The notes: generated from the sequence alone by a model not told the origin. DNA of 64,000 nt from Paenibacillus sp. J31TS4 (GCF_018403265.1 NZ_BOSI01000001.1:1984001-2048000), one strand, 5' to 3'; shown: positions 8,003 through 16,040, counted from the first letter of the stretch. Program-made: numbers and translations.

Positions 8003-8761
8003 CTATCCCTGCAGGAAGGCCCCCAGCACGTGGAGCACGAAGTCGGCCGCCATATGCGCGACGATTGCCGCTTCCAGACCGCGGCGCCAATACAGATAGC
8101 CGAAGACCAGCCCGCCAATGAGATTCAGCACGAGCGTCCGGACGACCAAAAACGCGTCCAGACTGCCGAACATCTGGTAGACGGTCCCAAGATGGCCGGC
8201 ACCGAACAGCAGTCCGGCCAGTAGGATCGCCATCCAGTAAACCATAGAGGTCTGATTCCCGATCAGACGCCCAAGCACCAGAACGAAGAGCGACATGAGG
8301 AACAGACGGGCCATTACTTCTTCCACGATTCCCCCGTACGGGATTGCGAGAAGCCCCTGCCACCAGGCAGTCTGCAGCGTGCCCTGCACCGGCACCGGGA
8401 GATACCGGGCGAAGCCGAGTCCATCCGCCGCCAGCGTGAGGGCGCCCGCTGCCGCTCCGGCTGCCGCTGCCAGCAGCAATCCGCGGGCCGGGTTCCCCTC
8501 GGCATGCCCCCTGCTTCTTCCCTCCAGCCACTGCCGAAGCAGCGGAACTTCCAGCCCTGTTTTACCGGCCGCCCAAAGCCCTGCAGCGGCGCAGAGCGCC
8601 ACCAGGACTACCGTCTGGGCCGTCATTGCCAGGCCTGCCGCCACCGGAGACAGTCCCTCTCCAAGGGATGCGACCAGCGCGGTCAAATAAGGAAGGATCA
8701 GCAGCTGCGCCGCTCCTCCGAGCAGGGCGAACAGCCCTACCAGCTTGACGTTCGTCTTCAT
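8003..8761 (-). CDS. CPBP family intramembrane metalloprotease
   Basis: A CAAX-protease/bacteriocin-processing (Abi) family membrane protein of 252 residues with about six hydrophobic segments. The catalytic signatures are visible: GGIVEEVMARLFL (EExxxR) near residue 148, FGAGHL (FxxxH) near 188 and VAHMAADFVLH near 234. The family processes prenylated or membrane substrates or confers bacteriocin immunity; the substrate here is unknown. The start ATG follows TAGGAGAG. A palindromic ATTATCATTAT-type metal-regulator box lies 27-50 bases upstream, which suggests control by iron or another metal. No bacteriocin gene is adjacent. Confidence 0.82.
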   Translation of the reverse strand: MKTNVKLVGLFALLGGAAQLLILPYLTALVASLGEGLSPVAAGLAMTAQTVVLVALCAAAGLWAAGKTGLEVPLLRQWLEGRSRGHAEGNPARGLLLAAAAGAAAGALTLAADGLGFARYLPVPVQGTLQTAWWQGLLAIPYGGIVEEVMARLFLMSLFVLVLGRLIGNQTSMVYWMAILLAGLLFGAGHLGTVYQMFGSLDAFLVVRTLVLNLIGGLVFGYLYWRRGLEAAIVAHMAADFVLHVLGAFLQG

Positions 8762-8787
8762 GTCGTTCTCTCCTATCCAACTGTAAC

Positions 8788-8811
8788 ATTATCATTATTG
8801 ATAATGATAAT
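8788..8811. promoter_or_regulatory. Fur-like metalloregulator box upstream of the CPBP gene
   Basis: A 24-base near-perfect palindrome: ATTATCATTATT followed by GATAATGATAAT, with one mismatch at the centre. It consists of GATAAT/ATTATC hexamers as in Fur boxes. It lies just upstream of, or over, the promoter of the minus-strand CPBP gene. PerR and Zur sites differ in sequence, but the exact regulator cannot be fixed by eye. Confidence 0.65.
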
Positions 8812-8995
8812 AATGGAAAACGGACCGGCTGACAAGAGGAAAAAACAAAAGACGACGCTTTTGCTTCTTCCTCCCCGGCTTCTTTTCCCGCCCCGTTATC
8901 GGATCGGGCAGGACGCCGCTTCCCAAAGGCCAAAGGGAAAGGACAACCATACAGGCTGATAAATAGGTGTTCATGGCTTTTCCAGCTCAGCTCTG

Positions 8996-9529
8996 CTAGC
9001 CGATCGCGCGCTCCGCCTGCTGCATCAGTCCCATGAGCAAAGCCAGCACGACGATGGAATACAGGAAGAGCGGAATGACCAGCAGAATGCCGAGCGGCGG
9101 GATCAACGTCGCCACGAACACGCCAATCGCCATGACCAGATACAGATTCCAGCGGAATCTCGCAGTCCGGGCCAGTTCCTCCTGTCCGGCCTCTTCCGCA
9201 AGAGCGGCGACTCCCCCGCACAGGCAATACACAAAAAACAAAACAAGTGCCGTGTTGATCAACCCAAGCAGGATGACCAGCAGCACGCCGCCCGACATCG
9301 CGAATCCCGCACCGACCTCCAGCTGATAGGGAATCAGCTTGAACACGGACAGCACGAGCAGCACGACCGCCAGCGGTTTCGCTTTGGCGAACAGCGGATG
9401 CCGTTCGGCCAGCCGGGACAGCCCGGACAGAAACAGAATGTAGCCGATCAGGTCCGGCAGAATATCGAACCCGTTGATCTTAAAGTCGAACAGAAACAGA
9501 AAGCCCCAAAACAAGCTGCGAAACGCCAT
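8996..9529 (-). CDS. four-helix membrane protein of unknown function
   Basis: The start is ATG at 9529, close behind AGGAGGGGAAAG; an in-frame ATG at 9556 lacks a ribosome site. The 177-residue product has four or more hydrophobic segments, including a conserved-looking opening FLFLFDFKINGFDILPDLIGY and a long C-terminal pair ending in LLMGLMQQAERAIG. I do not recognise a functional motif. It is separated from the CPBP gene by about 230 bases and from the plus-strand DUF4062 gene by a divergent intergenic region. Confidence 0.7.
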   Translation of the reverse strand: MAFRSLFWGFLFLFDFKINGFDILPDLIGYILFLSGLSRLAERHPLFAKAKPLAVVLLVLSVFKLIPYQLEVGAGFAMSGGVLLVILLGLINTALVLFFVYCLCGGVAALAEEAGQEELARTARFRWNLYLVMAIGVFVATLIPPLGILLVIPLFLYSIVVLALLMGLMQQAERAIG

Positions 9530-9609
9530 CTTTCCCCTCCTCTCTCTCTCATACATGTGACGCCGCTGCGCGGTTTATGCCTCTTTTGCCTCCTCTCCTT
9601 TATTAATGG

Positions 9610-9627
9610 AAGGTTATGGATAACCTT
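9610..9627. promoter_or_regulatory. 18-base inverted repeat in a divergent intergenic region
   Basis: AAGGTTAT-GG-ATAACCTT is a perfect inverted repeat about 80 bases upstream of the minus-strand membrane protein and 110 before the DUF4062 promoter. It is a possible operator. No regulator gene is adjacent. Confidence 0.35.
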
Positions 9628-9714
9628 ACCAGCGGCTGACTGCATGCGGCCAGGGACTATGGACCCATTCTGCGACTTCCTTCCCAAACACGATTCGGCC
9701 GCCTTGTTCCGACA

Positions 9715-9741
9715 TTGCCGTGCGTATGTTCGTGGTATAAT
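9715..9741 (+). promoter_or_regulatory. sigma-A type promoter for the DUF4062 gene
   Basis: TTGCCG (9715-9720) and TATAAT (9736-9741) are separated by 15 bases. TGG before TATAAT gives an extended -10, which compensates for the short spacer. Confidence 0.55.
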
Positions 9742-9788
9742 GGAGGGACCTGGAAACTTAATCGGACAAGAAGGAGGCGCCATCCGTT

Positions 9789-10952
9789 TTGGCCATCAAA
9801 ACCAAAATGTTCCTCAGTTCGGTCGCCCAAGACGACTTTTCCCGGATGCGCCGCCACGTCTTCGCCGAGCTGGAGGCGCTCGGCCACGAGCCGGTCATGT
9901 TCGAGGCGAACATGGGGCCGTGGACGCACGACCGCGACCCGATCCGGCAATGCCTCGACGCGGTCCGCTCAAGCGATATTTTTCTGCTTTTCCTCAAGGA
10001 CAAGGCCGGAACGTATCGCCAGGACGCCAAGCGGACGATCACCCACCTGGAATTTCTCCAGGCGTTCACCAGCCAAAAGACCATCCTCGCGTTCGTCGAC
10101 GAAAGCGTTCTCAGCCATTACTTTAAGCGCGCCAAACGGCTCATCGCGGAATTCACCGCCACCTACCTGGCGGATTACCGGGGACTGCCCGGTCCCGAGC
10201 AGCTTATGGAGGAGCTTAGCAGGGACAAAGAGCTGCCCGGGCACGTCGATCCGTATGTCTGGTTCTTCCTCGACGACTTGGTCCAGCGCGGCATCTACTG
10301 CGAGCCGCTCAGCTCCGGCGTCAGCCCGGACTGGAAGAGCTACTTCAGCGACCTGCTCCGCCGGGGCACCCTGCTGCTGCCGCTCGCCCGCGACATGGAC
10401 CAGAACGCCCGCCTCGCCCGCCAGTACGCGGACCTGACCGAGCTGGCCTCCTCGCTCGTAAATACGCTCCATATCGGAGGCTTCCGGCAGATCGACCGGT
10501 TTCTCTCTGTCGTACGGGCAAACATCAAGTCGGGATTCATCAGCAAGCGCTACGGGGAATATATTGAAGAAGACGTCGGCGAGCTGCTCGAATGCACCGC
10601 CGTCACTCTCTACCGCCAGCAGGACGGGAACATGCTGCTGCAGGGCAAGACCGGCGCCGCGGACGGCGAGCCGTTCTATCCGGTGGAGGATCAGCAGTCG
10701 TTTGTTTCGCGCTCGTACCAGTCGCGGGGCAGCGGGGACTATCTGATCTTCTATAAGGAGGACAAGAAGATTTTTTATTTCTGCATCCCGGTCAAGGAGT
10801 ATGTCATGACGCTTCACTTTCCGGCCGGGGGCACTTGGACGGCGCAAACGTTCATGCTCTTCTATGAAGACATCATTCATGGTATAATTGACAAAAATCC
10901 ACTGTTATTGGAATTGATCGAGCTTATTCTAGGAGGGGTCGCCGATGCATGA
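9789..10952 (+). CDS. DUF4062 domain protein with GAF-like C-terminal part
   Basis: The start is TTG at 9789, eleven bases after AAGGAGG. The N-terminal 90 residues match DUF4062: KMFLSSVAQDDFSRMRRHVF, then LGHEPVMFEAN, and the SSDIFLLFLKDKAG strand that lines a TIR-like nucleotide-binding fold. The rest of the 387-residue protein is helical; the end (ECTAVTLYRQQDGNMLL to HFPAGGTWTAQ) has the feel of a GAF-type sensor, which is inference. DUF4062 modules often sit at the front of signalling or defence proteins with NTPase domains, but here no NTPase is attached. The gene overlaps by eight bases the small gene that follows, so the two are cotranscribed and probably translationally coupled. Confidence 0.7.
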   Translation: MAIKTKMFLSSVAQDDFSRMRRHVFAELEALGHEPVMFEANMGPWTHDRDPIRQCLDAVRSSDIFLLFLKDKAGTYRQDAKRTITHLEFLQAFTSQKTILAFVDESVLSHYFKRAKRLIAEFTATYLADYRGLPGPEQLMEELSRDKELPGHVDPYVWFFLDDLVQRGIYCEPLSSGVSPDWKSYFSDLLRRGTLLLPLARDMDQNARLARQYADLTELASSLVNTLHIGGFRQIDRFLSVVRANIKSGFISKRYGEYIEEDVGELLECTAVTLYRQQDGNMLLQGKTGAADGEPFYPVEDQQSFVSRSYQSRGSGDYLIFYKEDKKIFYFCIPVKEYVMTLHFPAGGTWTAQTFMLFYEDIIHGIIDKNPLLLELIELILGGVADA

Positions 10953-11142
10953 CGGCAACGTATACGTCATCAAGGACGGAAGAGTCGAGATAGCGAAGAA
11001 CGGCAGGCAGCCCAAGGACGCCATGCTGTTCGGTTCGTCCAGGAAGACACCGGCGCAAGCCCTTCGGGAACAGGCGGAGCGGATCCGGCAAAGCTGCTCG
11101 TTCGTCCAATCGCGTCTCGTCCTCGCGACCAAGCGGGATTAG
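10945..11142 (+). CDS. small conserved-looking protein coupled to the DUF4062 gene
   Basis: A 65-residue basic protein (MHDGNVYVIKDGRVEIAKNG...). Its ATG lies eight bases inside the end of the DUF4062 gene and follows CTAGGAGGGG at good spacing, and a strong terminator follows its stop. Ribosome site, overlap and terminator argue that it is real. The first 20 residues could form a beta hairpin and the remainder an amphipathic helix. No family is recognised. A role with the DUF4062 protein is inferred from coupling only. Confidence 0.7.
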   Translation: MHDGNVYVIKDGRVEIAKNGRQPKDAMLFGSSRKTPAQALREQAERIRQSCSFVQSRLVLATKRD

Positions 11143-11204
11143 GCGGTACCGGCGCGGCCGGTGCGGACCGAGTCAGCCGCAGACGAGAAACGAGGGACAG
11201 CAGC

Positions 11205-11261
11205 AAAAGGATCGCACTGCCCGCCCGGCCACCAGGCCGGACGGCGGTGCGATCCTTTTTT
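11205..11261 (+). terminator. strong Rho-independent terminator after the DUF4062 pair
   Basis: AAAAGGATCGCAC ... GTGCGATCCTTTTTT forms a long stem, with an inner GGCC-ACCA-GGCC hairpin. The flanking A and T runs could make it work in both directions. Confidence 0.88.
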
Positions 11262-11398
11262 GTGCTGCGCGGGCTGCCGCATGCGCCGGCCAGCGGACGC
11301 TCGCCTCGCATCCGGCCGGCAGGCGCAAGCCCATACGGCAGAAAGAGCGGCACGCCCGTCCGCAGGTCGGGGACGTGTCCGCATGCTAATGCAGCTCG

Positions 11399-12553
11399 TC
11401 AAGCGGATTCGCGCGTCCGGACCGGCGTCAGCAAATAGAGCGAGCCGGGATCGTCCGCCGGCCGGATGACGAGCGGGCTTCGGCTGCCGGTTATCTGCAC
11501 CGTGACTCGCTGCCCGTCGGCCGCCCGCAGCGTATCCGCCAAGTACCGGCCGTTCACGCTGACAGAGATCGGTTCTCCCGACAGGGAGTCGGGCCGGATC
11601 TCCTCCCGCAGCTCGCCGATGTCCGCCGAGCATGCCGTCAGCTCAATCACGCCCGGTTCCGTGCTGCGGAGATGAAGGAGCGCCTCCTTGCCGGCCAGCA
11701 GAGCGACGCGTTCGACCGTCTGCAGCAGCGCGGGAGCGGCCATCGTCCATTCCGCGGCGAGAGAGCCGGGAAGGAGCTTATCCACGGGCGGGTAGGCGCC
11801 TGTCAGCACGACGGAGTACAGAGAGGTGCAGCCGGTTTGGAAGGCGGCCTCCCGTGGACCGAGCCGGATGTCTGTCCAGCCGCCGTCCGTCAGCAGCCGT
11901 GCCCAGCCGGTGAGCATTCGGCCCGGCAGGACGGCGGAGACTTCCTGCTCCGGATCGGCTGAAGGGTGCAGCCTCTCCGTCTCGCACGAGGCGGTGGCGA
12001 GCCGGACGCCGTCCGTAGCGGTCATCGTCAAGCGATGGCCGACCAGTCGGCAGAGCACGCCGGTGAGCACCGGGCGGCTGTCCGAGTTGGAGACGGCGAA
12101 CGCCACTTGGCGGATCATGCGGCGAAGCACGCTGTTCGGCAGCCGGAGAGCGGACGCTTCGGGCCCCGGGACTGGAGCCTGGGGGAAAAGGTCCGGATCG
12201 ATGCCGCTCAGCCGGCCGCACATTCCCGGCGAGGCGACGGTCAAGTGGAACGAGTTCGTACGTTCCAGGGTAACCGGGCCATCGTCCAGCCTGCGCACGA
12301 GTTCGTACAAGTAGGACGCCGGCACGACCGCCGCGCCGGTCCGTTCCACCTCAACCCGCCCCTTCTCGGCGGGCAGCTCATAGCGGGCCGAGGCTATGCC
12401 GCCGACCATGGTCAGCGTAACGCCGTCCGGACTTGCCTCGAGGCGCAGCCCGCCATGGGTCGGGACGGAGCTGGCGGCGGGCGCCGCGCGGACGACAGCC
12501 TGCAGCCCTTCGGCCAGCGACGTCCGGGATAGATGAATACGCAACAGCGTCAC
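11399..12553 (-). CDS. second DNA polymerase III beta-clamp-like protein (DnaN paralogue)
   Basis: The 384-residue product has the length and pattern of a sliding clamp: an opening LLRIHLSRTSLAEGLQAVVR, LRLPNSVLRRMIRQVAFAVS for domain two, RPVLTGVLCRLVGHRLTMTATDGVRLA, and an end LLTPVRT (compare LxPxR in DnaN). The locus has no dnaA, recF or gyrB, so this is not the housekeeping dnaN. The start is taken as GTG at 12553, whose bases overlap the TGA of the upstream gene (GTGA), implying translational coupling; a TTG at 12544 is an alternative. The upstream gene encodes a ribbon-helix-helix-like protein, and a palindrome sits in front of it. A plasmid or phage origin, or a stress-specific clamp, is possible. 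Confidence 0.8.
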   Translation of the reverse strand: MTLLRIHLSRTSLAEGLQAVVRAAPAASSVPTHGGLRLEASPDGVTLTMVGGIASARYELPAEKGRVEVERTGAAVVPASYLYELVRRLDDGPVTLERTNSFHLTVASPGMCGRLSGIDPDLFPQAPVPGPEASALRLPNSVLRRMIRQVAFAVSNSDSRPVLTGVLCRLVGHRLTMTATDGVRLATASCETERLHPSADPEQEVSAVLPGRMLTGWARLLTDGGWTDIRLGPREAAFQTGCTSLYSVVLTGAYPPVDKLLPGSLAAEWTMAAPALLQTVERVALLAGKEALLHLRSTEPGVIELTACSADIGELREEIRPDSLSGEPISVSVNGRYLADTLRAADGQRVTVQITGSRSPLVIRPADDPGSLYLLTPVRTRESA

Positions 12554-12798
12554 GCCTCTCTTTGGTGATGGAAGTAAGCTTCCATAATCTCGCGAATCGC
12601 TTCCGACCGGGAGCATTGCAGAACCGCGCAGGCAGCCTCCAGCTCGTCCCAAACTTTGGCGGGGAGCGTCAGAGACAGCTTGCGGGTGACGCCGATTGCT
12701 TTGCGTCCCGCTCCCTTGCGAGCCCCGCCCTGCCGGAAGGCAAAGCTTACCTGACCGTCATCGCTTGGCACGCCCAGCTTGAATTGGTTTTCTTTCAT
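12550..12798 (-). CDS. small ribbon-helix-helix-like DNA-binding protein
   Basis: 82 residues from the ATG at 12798, which follows GAGGAG; the in-frame ATG at 12816 has no ribosome site. A glycine/basic stretch (GGARKGAGRKAIG) precedes VTRKLSLTLPAKVWDELEAACAVLQCSRSEAIREIMEAYF. This beta strand plus two helices is typical of ribbon-helix-helix/CopG-type repressors. Its stop overlaps the start of the DnaN-like gene. A 23-base palindrome covers its likely promoter, which is how autoregulated proteins of this fold usually act. Whether it also binds DNA at replication sites is unknown. Confidence 0.75.
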   Translation of the reverse strand: MKENQFKLGVPSDDGQVSFAFRQGGARKGAGRKAIGVTRKLSLTLPAKVWDELEAACAVLQCSRSEAIREIMEAYFHHQREA

Positions 12799-12817
12799 GG
12801 GACACTGTCTCCTCATC

Positions 12818-12840
12818 TTGAAATAAGTTACTTAATTCAA
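12818..12840. promoter_or_regulatory. 23-base palindromic operator before the RHH-dnaN2 operon
   Basis: Left arm TTGAAATAAGT, centre T, right arm ACTTAATTCAA; ten of eleven positions are complementary. It lies 20-42 bases upstream of the ATG of the RHH-like gene. On the minus strand TTGGAA and TAAGTA, 17 bases apart, would put the -10 inside the palindrome. Confidence 0.7.
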
Positions 12841-13000
12841 ATCATCTCTCTTTCCAATTTACCACATTCCTCCATCCGGCGGCAACCGCTGTCCGCCCCG
12901 CCGCCTCTCTCCCTATCGCGCAGCCGTTCCCCCTCTCCTGTCGATGGCATCCGATAGAGCAGCCTTCCGCTTGCCAGGGGACAGCTGGCCGGGAACAAAC

Positions 13001-13032
13001 AAAAAAGACAGCCTCTATCCGGCTGTCTTTTG
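13001..13032 (-). terminator. Rho-independent terminator of the 13045-13782 gene
   Basis: On the minus strand AAAAGACAGCC, loop GGATAGA, GGCTGTCTTTTTTG. It starts about 12 bases after the stop codon. Confidence 0.88.
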
Positions 13033-13044
13033 ACGTGTCTCTTT

Positions 13045-13782
13045 TCAACCGATTGGTTTGGTCGCGATGATCGCGAGATCCTCCGGAATGGAGTAAGGGG
13101 AGGCATCGCTTTTCAAGCCGGACTCGACCATTTGGTCGATGCGCAGCCCTGACTTGGCGATCGCATTCACCAGATCTGATAAGGTGTGATGGAAGTTGAC
13201 CGTCGGAATATTGACATTCACTCCATATTTCCGGCCGGCGGGCGTCGCGTCGAACAGGTAATAGTTAGGCGACCGGTCATAATAATTTCGCGAGACCGTA
13301 ACCGGGAACCCTCCTGTATATAACAATCTTCCGCCCGGCTTTAAGACACGATGCCACGTTCTGCAGGCTTGTTCAATGTCCTCGTACCAGCTTAGATAAG
13401 TAGCGTACACGATGTCATAGCAGTCGTCGGGAATCGGGTCCAGGGTCCGGGCGTCCGCCACGACAAATTCAAGATCCAGCCCTATTGTCTTAGCATTCTC
13501 GCTCGCGATGGCAATAGCGACCGGACTGATATCGCAGGCTGTTACCTTGGCGCCCAGGTTCGTCCAGGTGAAGGCTTGTCTCGCGTCACATGCACAGCAG
13601 GTATCCAGTAGAGTCAGCCCCCGGACATCGCCGAGCAAAGAAAATTCAAAATCCTCCTCAACGCCTCCATTCGCAAAAAACTCCAAAAAGTCCGGGCGGT
13701 CTTTTAAGATACATTCCATATAGATTGGGTGATAGTTGTCCCATGTTTCCATCACCATTGCCGTGTCTTTTTCCTTAGCCAT
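13045..13782 (-). CDS. class I SAM-dependent methyltransferase
   Basis: 245 residues from ATG 13782, preceded by AGGAG at eleven bases. A start at 13821 is possible but has no ribosome site. The AdoMet fold is visible: LTLLDTCCACDARQAFTW is a degenerate motif I (the usual GxGxG is replaced by TCCACDA), ACDISPVAIAIA is the acidic strand 2, VVADARTLD and DIVYATYLSWYEDIEQA follow, and LKPGGRLLYTGG is the motif after strand 5. The cysteine-rich motif I is notable. The substrate is unknown. It lies 67 bases after the MBL gene on the same strand and may be cotranscribed with it. Confidence 0.75.
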   Translation of the reverse strand: MAKEKDTAMVMETWDNYHPIYMECILKDRPDFLEFFANGGVEEDFEFSLLGDVRGLTLLDTCCACDARQAFTWTNLGAKVTACDISPVAIAIASENAKTIGLDLEFVVADARTLDPIPDDCYDIVYATYLSWYEDIEQACRTWHRVLKPGGRLLYTGGFPVTVSRNYYDRSPNYYLFDATPAGRKYGVNVNIPTVNFHHTLSDLVNAIAKSGLRIDQMVESGLKSDASPYSIPEDLAIIATKPIG

Positions 13783-13849
13783 GCGAGCATCTACTCCTGT
13801 TCTTTTTGCGAAACGGACCATTTTTTCCGAGAACTGTTGCTGGAGCGGG

Positions 13850-14632
13850 TTAAAACTTAACGCTGAATCCGTTAAATGGATGGACCCCGGTTCCAAATTT
13901 CGCAAGTCCGTTTCTTCTCAAATAGTTGACGGCCGTCTTTACTTCCTCCAACAGTTTCGGGTCGAGTCCTAGGGTGTTGTGGGAGCCGAATATCTTAGAA
14001 ATGTTGGGGATCTCCGAGATTTTTTGCAAAGAATTGACCAAATCTATGGGATTGGTGGAAGGATAAAAGGCATAAACCGGGGTTGTATCATAGAGCAAAT
14101 CACCCGTAAACAAATAACCATTCGTTTCGTCATGCACGGCGATATGACCGGGAGAATGTCCAGGAGTATGGTAAATCTTCAATCTTCTATTTCCCAATTC
14201 AAACAGATCGCCATCCTTCAACAAGCCAGTCGGCTCGCCTTGGAAGGGAAGGTATGTATCCGGGTCAAAAGTATCCGGTGTAGGAAGGGAAATATCTCTG
14301 CCAATATCTTTTCTTATCTGGTCTATTGGCAATCCCTCTATCCCGTTCACCAGCCAATCTTCATCTCCTTCATGGACATAGATCCTCTCAAATTGTCCAT
14401 GAGATCCAATATGGTCGGTGTGGACATGTGTCGTAATGACGGCGATCGGCAAGTCTGTCAATTGATTTGTGATTCGTTTTATATTGTCGATCCCAAGACC
14501 GGTATCGATTAAGACCGCTTGTTCGTCTCCCATTAACAAAAAGGAATGTACCTTCTCCCAGTGGCCGTATTCACTAATGGCAAAGGTTTGCTCATCAATC
14601 CGCTGAACGGTAAACCATTCGTCCTTAATCAC
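13850..14632 (-). CDS. MBL-fold metallo-hydrolase
   Basis: A metallo-beta-lactamase-fold hydrolase of 260 residues. It has the metal motif THVHTDHIGSHG near residue 68, the later ligands HTPGHSPGHIAVHD and LFTGDLLYDT, and a C-terminal GSHNTLGLD. The start is GTG at 14632, five bases after GGAGG. Family members hydrolyse thioesters, lactones or phosphodiesters; nothing in the neighbourhood (two methyltransferases and a VOC protein) fixes the substrate. It is not a classical antibiotic beta-lactamase, as it has no signal peptide. Confidence 0.85.
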   Translation of the reverse strand: MIKDEWFTVQRIDEQTFAISEYGHWEKVHSFLLMGDEQAVLIDTGLGIDNIKRITNQLTDLPIAVITTHVHTDHIGSHGQFERIYVHEGDEDWLVNGIEGLPIDQIRKDIGRDISLPTPDTFDPDTYLPFQGEPTGLLKDGDLFELGNRRLKIYHTPGHSPGHIAVHDETNGYLFTGDLLYDTTPVYAFYPSTNPIDLVNSLQKISEIPNISKIFGSHNTLGLDPKLLEEVKTAVNYLRRNGLAKFGTGVHPFNGFSVKF

Positions 14633-14702
14633 TTAGGCCTCCATAAATCTATTTTTCTCGAAATAGCGTAAACTTCCACATCCTTCTTTTTGTTCAGAAA
14701 TG

Positions 14703-15497
14703 CTATTCTTTCTTCCGTCCAATGTACATGAGATGCTCCGCGAAGCTTAATAAATCCTCCCGTTCACACACTTTCTCGGCCAGGTCCAGCCAGGCCATTA
14801 TCACGTCTTCCGATTGACTAAGCAGCTCCGGCTCGCGCAAATATAAGAAGCTCTCACAATTGAGCAGATGCAGCTTCTCCAGGTTAAAAGGTTGGAAAAA
14901 GGGAAGTACCTCGCTCGGGCGAATGAAGAAGTTATCTGAAAACCCGTATCCGGTAAAGTTGGTATCGTTTACAATTGTATTCAATTGTGAACGCCTATCC
15001 TCGTTTAGAATCAAGCTTGGGTTCTGAACCAGATAATCCCAGACGAAGGAATAGGAAGAAACAAAGGCCACAAACAGGGTTCCGTGAGGCTTTAATATCC
15101 TCAAACATTCCTGGATCGTGCCCACTCTGTCCTGCTCCTCTTGCAAGTGATACATCGGGCCCATGCAAAGCACATGATCAAATTGTTCCTCTTCCATCAT
15201 CGATAGATCCCGGCAATCCGCACGAAACCCGTTGAGCCTCAGCCCAAGCTCCCTAGCCTTATTCAAAGCAAAATCGACGTTGTTCTGAGAAAGATCCGCC
15301 AGGGTCACTTCGCAGCCAAGCTGCGAAAGCAAAAGCGAATACTTCCCCGGCCCTCCGCCGAGATCAAGCACCTTGTCGTTTGCTTTGACATAACGGGTTA
15401 TATAACGTTTGCTAAGTTCATATTCGACACGGTGGCGATCAAGGCGTCTCCACTCATAGTTGACCGTTTCATCATAAAATCTTCTTATGCTATCCAT
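14703..15497 (-). CDS. class I SAM-dependent methyltransferase
   Basis: 264 residues, starting at ATG 15497 after GGGAGAGG. It has canonical motif I VLDLGGGPGKYSLLLSQLG, LADLSQNNVDFA, FDHVLCMGPMYHLQ and LRILKPHGTLFVAFVSSY. It resembles small-molecule methyltransferases of the ubiquinone/menaquinone type rather than nucleic-acid enzymes. The substrate is not deducible. It sits on the same strand as the MBL gene (70 bases downstream) and the VOC gene (26 bases upstream), so a VOC-methyltransferase-MBL-methyltransferase transcription unit is possible. Confidence 0.82.
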   Translation of the reverse strand: MDSIRRFYDETVNYEWRRLDRHRVEYELSKRYITRYVKANDKVLDLGGGPGKYSLLLSQLGCEVTLADLSQNNVDFALNKARELGLRLNGFRADCRDLSMMEEEQFDHVLCMGPMYHLQEEQDRVGTIQECLRILKPHGTLFVAFVSSYSFVWDYLVQNPSLILNEDRRSQLNTIVNDTNFTGYGFSDNFFIRPSEVLPFFQPFNLEKLHLLNCESFLYLREPELLSQSEDVIMAWLDLAEKVCEREDLLSFAEHLMYIGRKKE

Positions 15498-15523
15498 CTA
15501 ACCTCTCCCAACCTTATCTGCAT

Positions 15524-15973
15524 TTACCTGGGTTGATAATGCAGTCTCAGGACATTGCCGTCAACGTCCCATACAGGAAACCCGATTCCGCATCCCCCTC
15601 GATCCTCCAGCTCCCCGACCTTGACTCCGTTCTCCCTAAGCCGGCTCCACACGACTTGGGCCGGTTCTTCGATCTCCAGCACCAAAAAGGGTCTCGGTTC
15701 CCCTTTCAGGGAAAAGCCGAGCCGTTCCTTCCCGTCGGTTTGCTGCAGCATGAGGTGAATGCCTGCTGCAGGCTTCACGAACATTTCTGTGTCGGTTCCC
15801 CACTTTGACGGCGGATTCTTTTCCAAGTCAATATAGAAGCCCAGCTGTCCGACATAAAACTCTACAGCCTGCCGCATGTCGGCAACCGGAATTTCGACCA
15901 CCATCACCCCTTTTATCTTGGCGGTCTCCCGCGATGCCGGGATGCTATCCAGAATGCTGTTTGCTTGTTCCAT
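15524..15973 (-). CDS. VOC/glyoxalase-fold protein
   Basis: 149 residues from ATG 15973, preceded by GGGAGGAACCG; the frame is open upstream into a repeat, but no start there has a ribosome site. The vicinal-oxygen-chelate pattern is present: IKGVMVVEIPVADMRQAVEFYV at the start and FPVWDVDGNVLRLHYQPR at the end. As a single VOC unit it should dimerise. The function could be a glyoxalase-like enzyme or a binding or resistance protein. The three genes that follow on this strand are two methyltransferases and an MBL hydrolase. Confidence 0.78.
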   Translation of the reverse strand: MEQANSILDSIPASRETAKIKGVMVVEIPVADMRQAVEFYVGQLGFYIDLEKNPPSKWGTDTEMFVKPAAGIHLMLQQTDGKERLGFSLKGEPRPFLVLEIEEPAQVVWSRLRENGVKVGELEDRGGCGIGFPVWDVDGNVLRLHYQPR

Positions 15974-15995
15974 CGGTTCCTCCCATCCTTTCCTC

Positions 15996-16040
15996 TCAAC
16001 CAAATCGAGGCTGCCGATATAGATCGGCAGTTTTCTTGCG
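15996..16040 (+). repeat. 45-base terminator-like repeat, copy 1
   Basis: CTGCCGAT (16011-16018), loop ATAG, ATCGGCAG (16023-16030), then TTTTCTTGCG. The same 45-base unit occurs again at 16472-16516 with 37 of 45 identical bases. No plus-strand gene ends just upstream, so its terminator-like form is unexplained. Confidence 0.7.

Noticed and set aside
1684-11142. A defence island made of the NDT-fold protein, DUF2161 nuclease-like protein and DUF4062 pair
   Set aside because: These genes are separated by spore-coat, redox and membrane genes on both strands, and no restriction, toxin-antitoxin or phage-defence operon is present.
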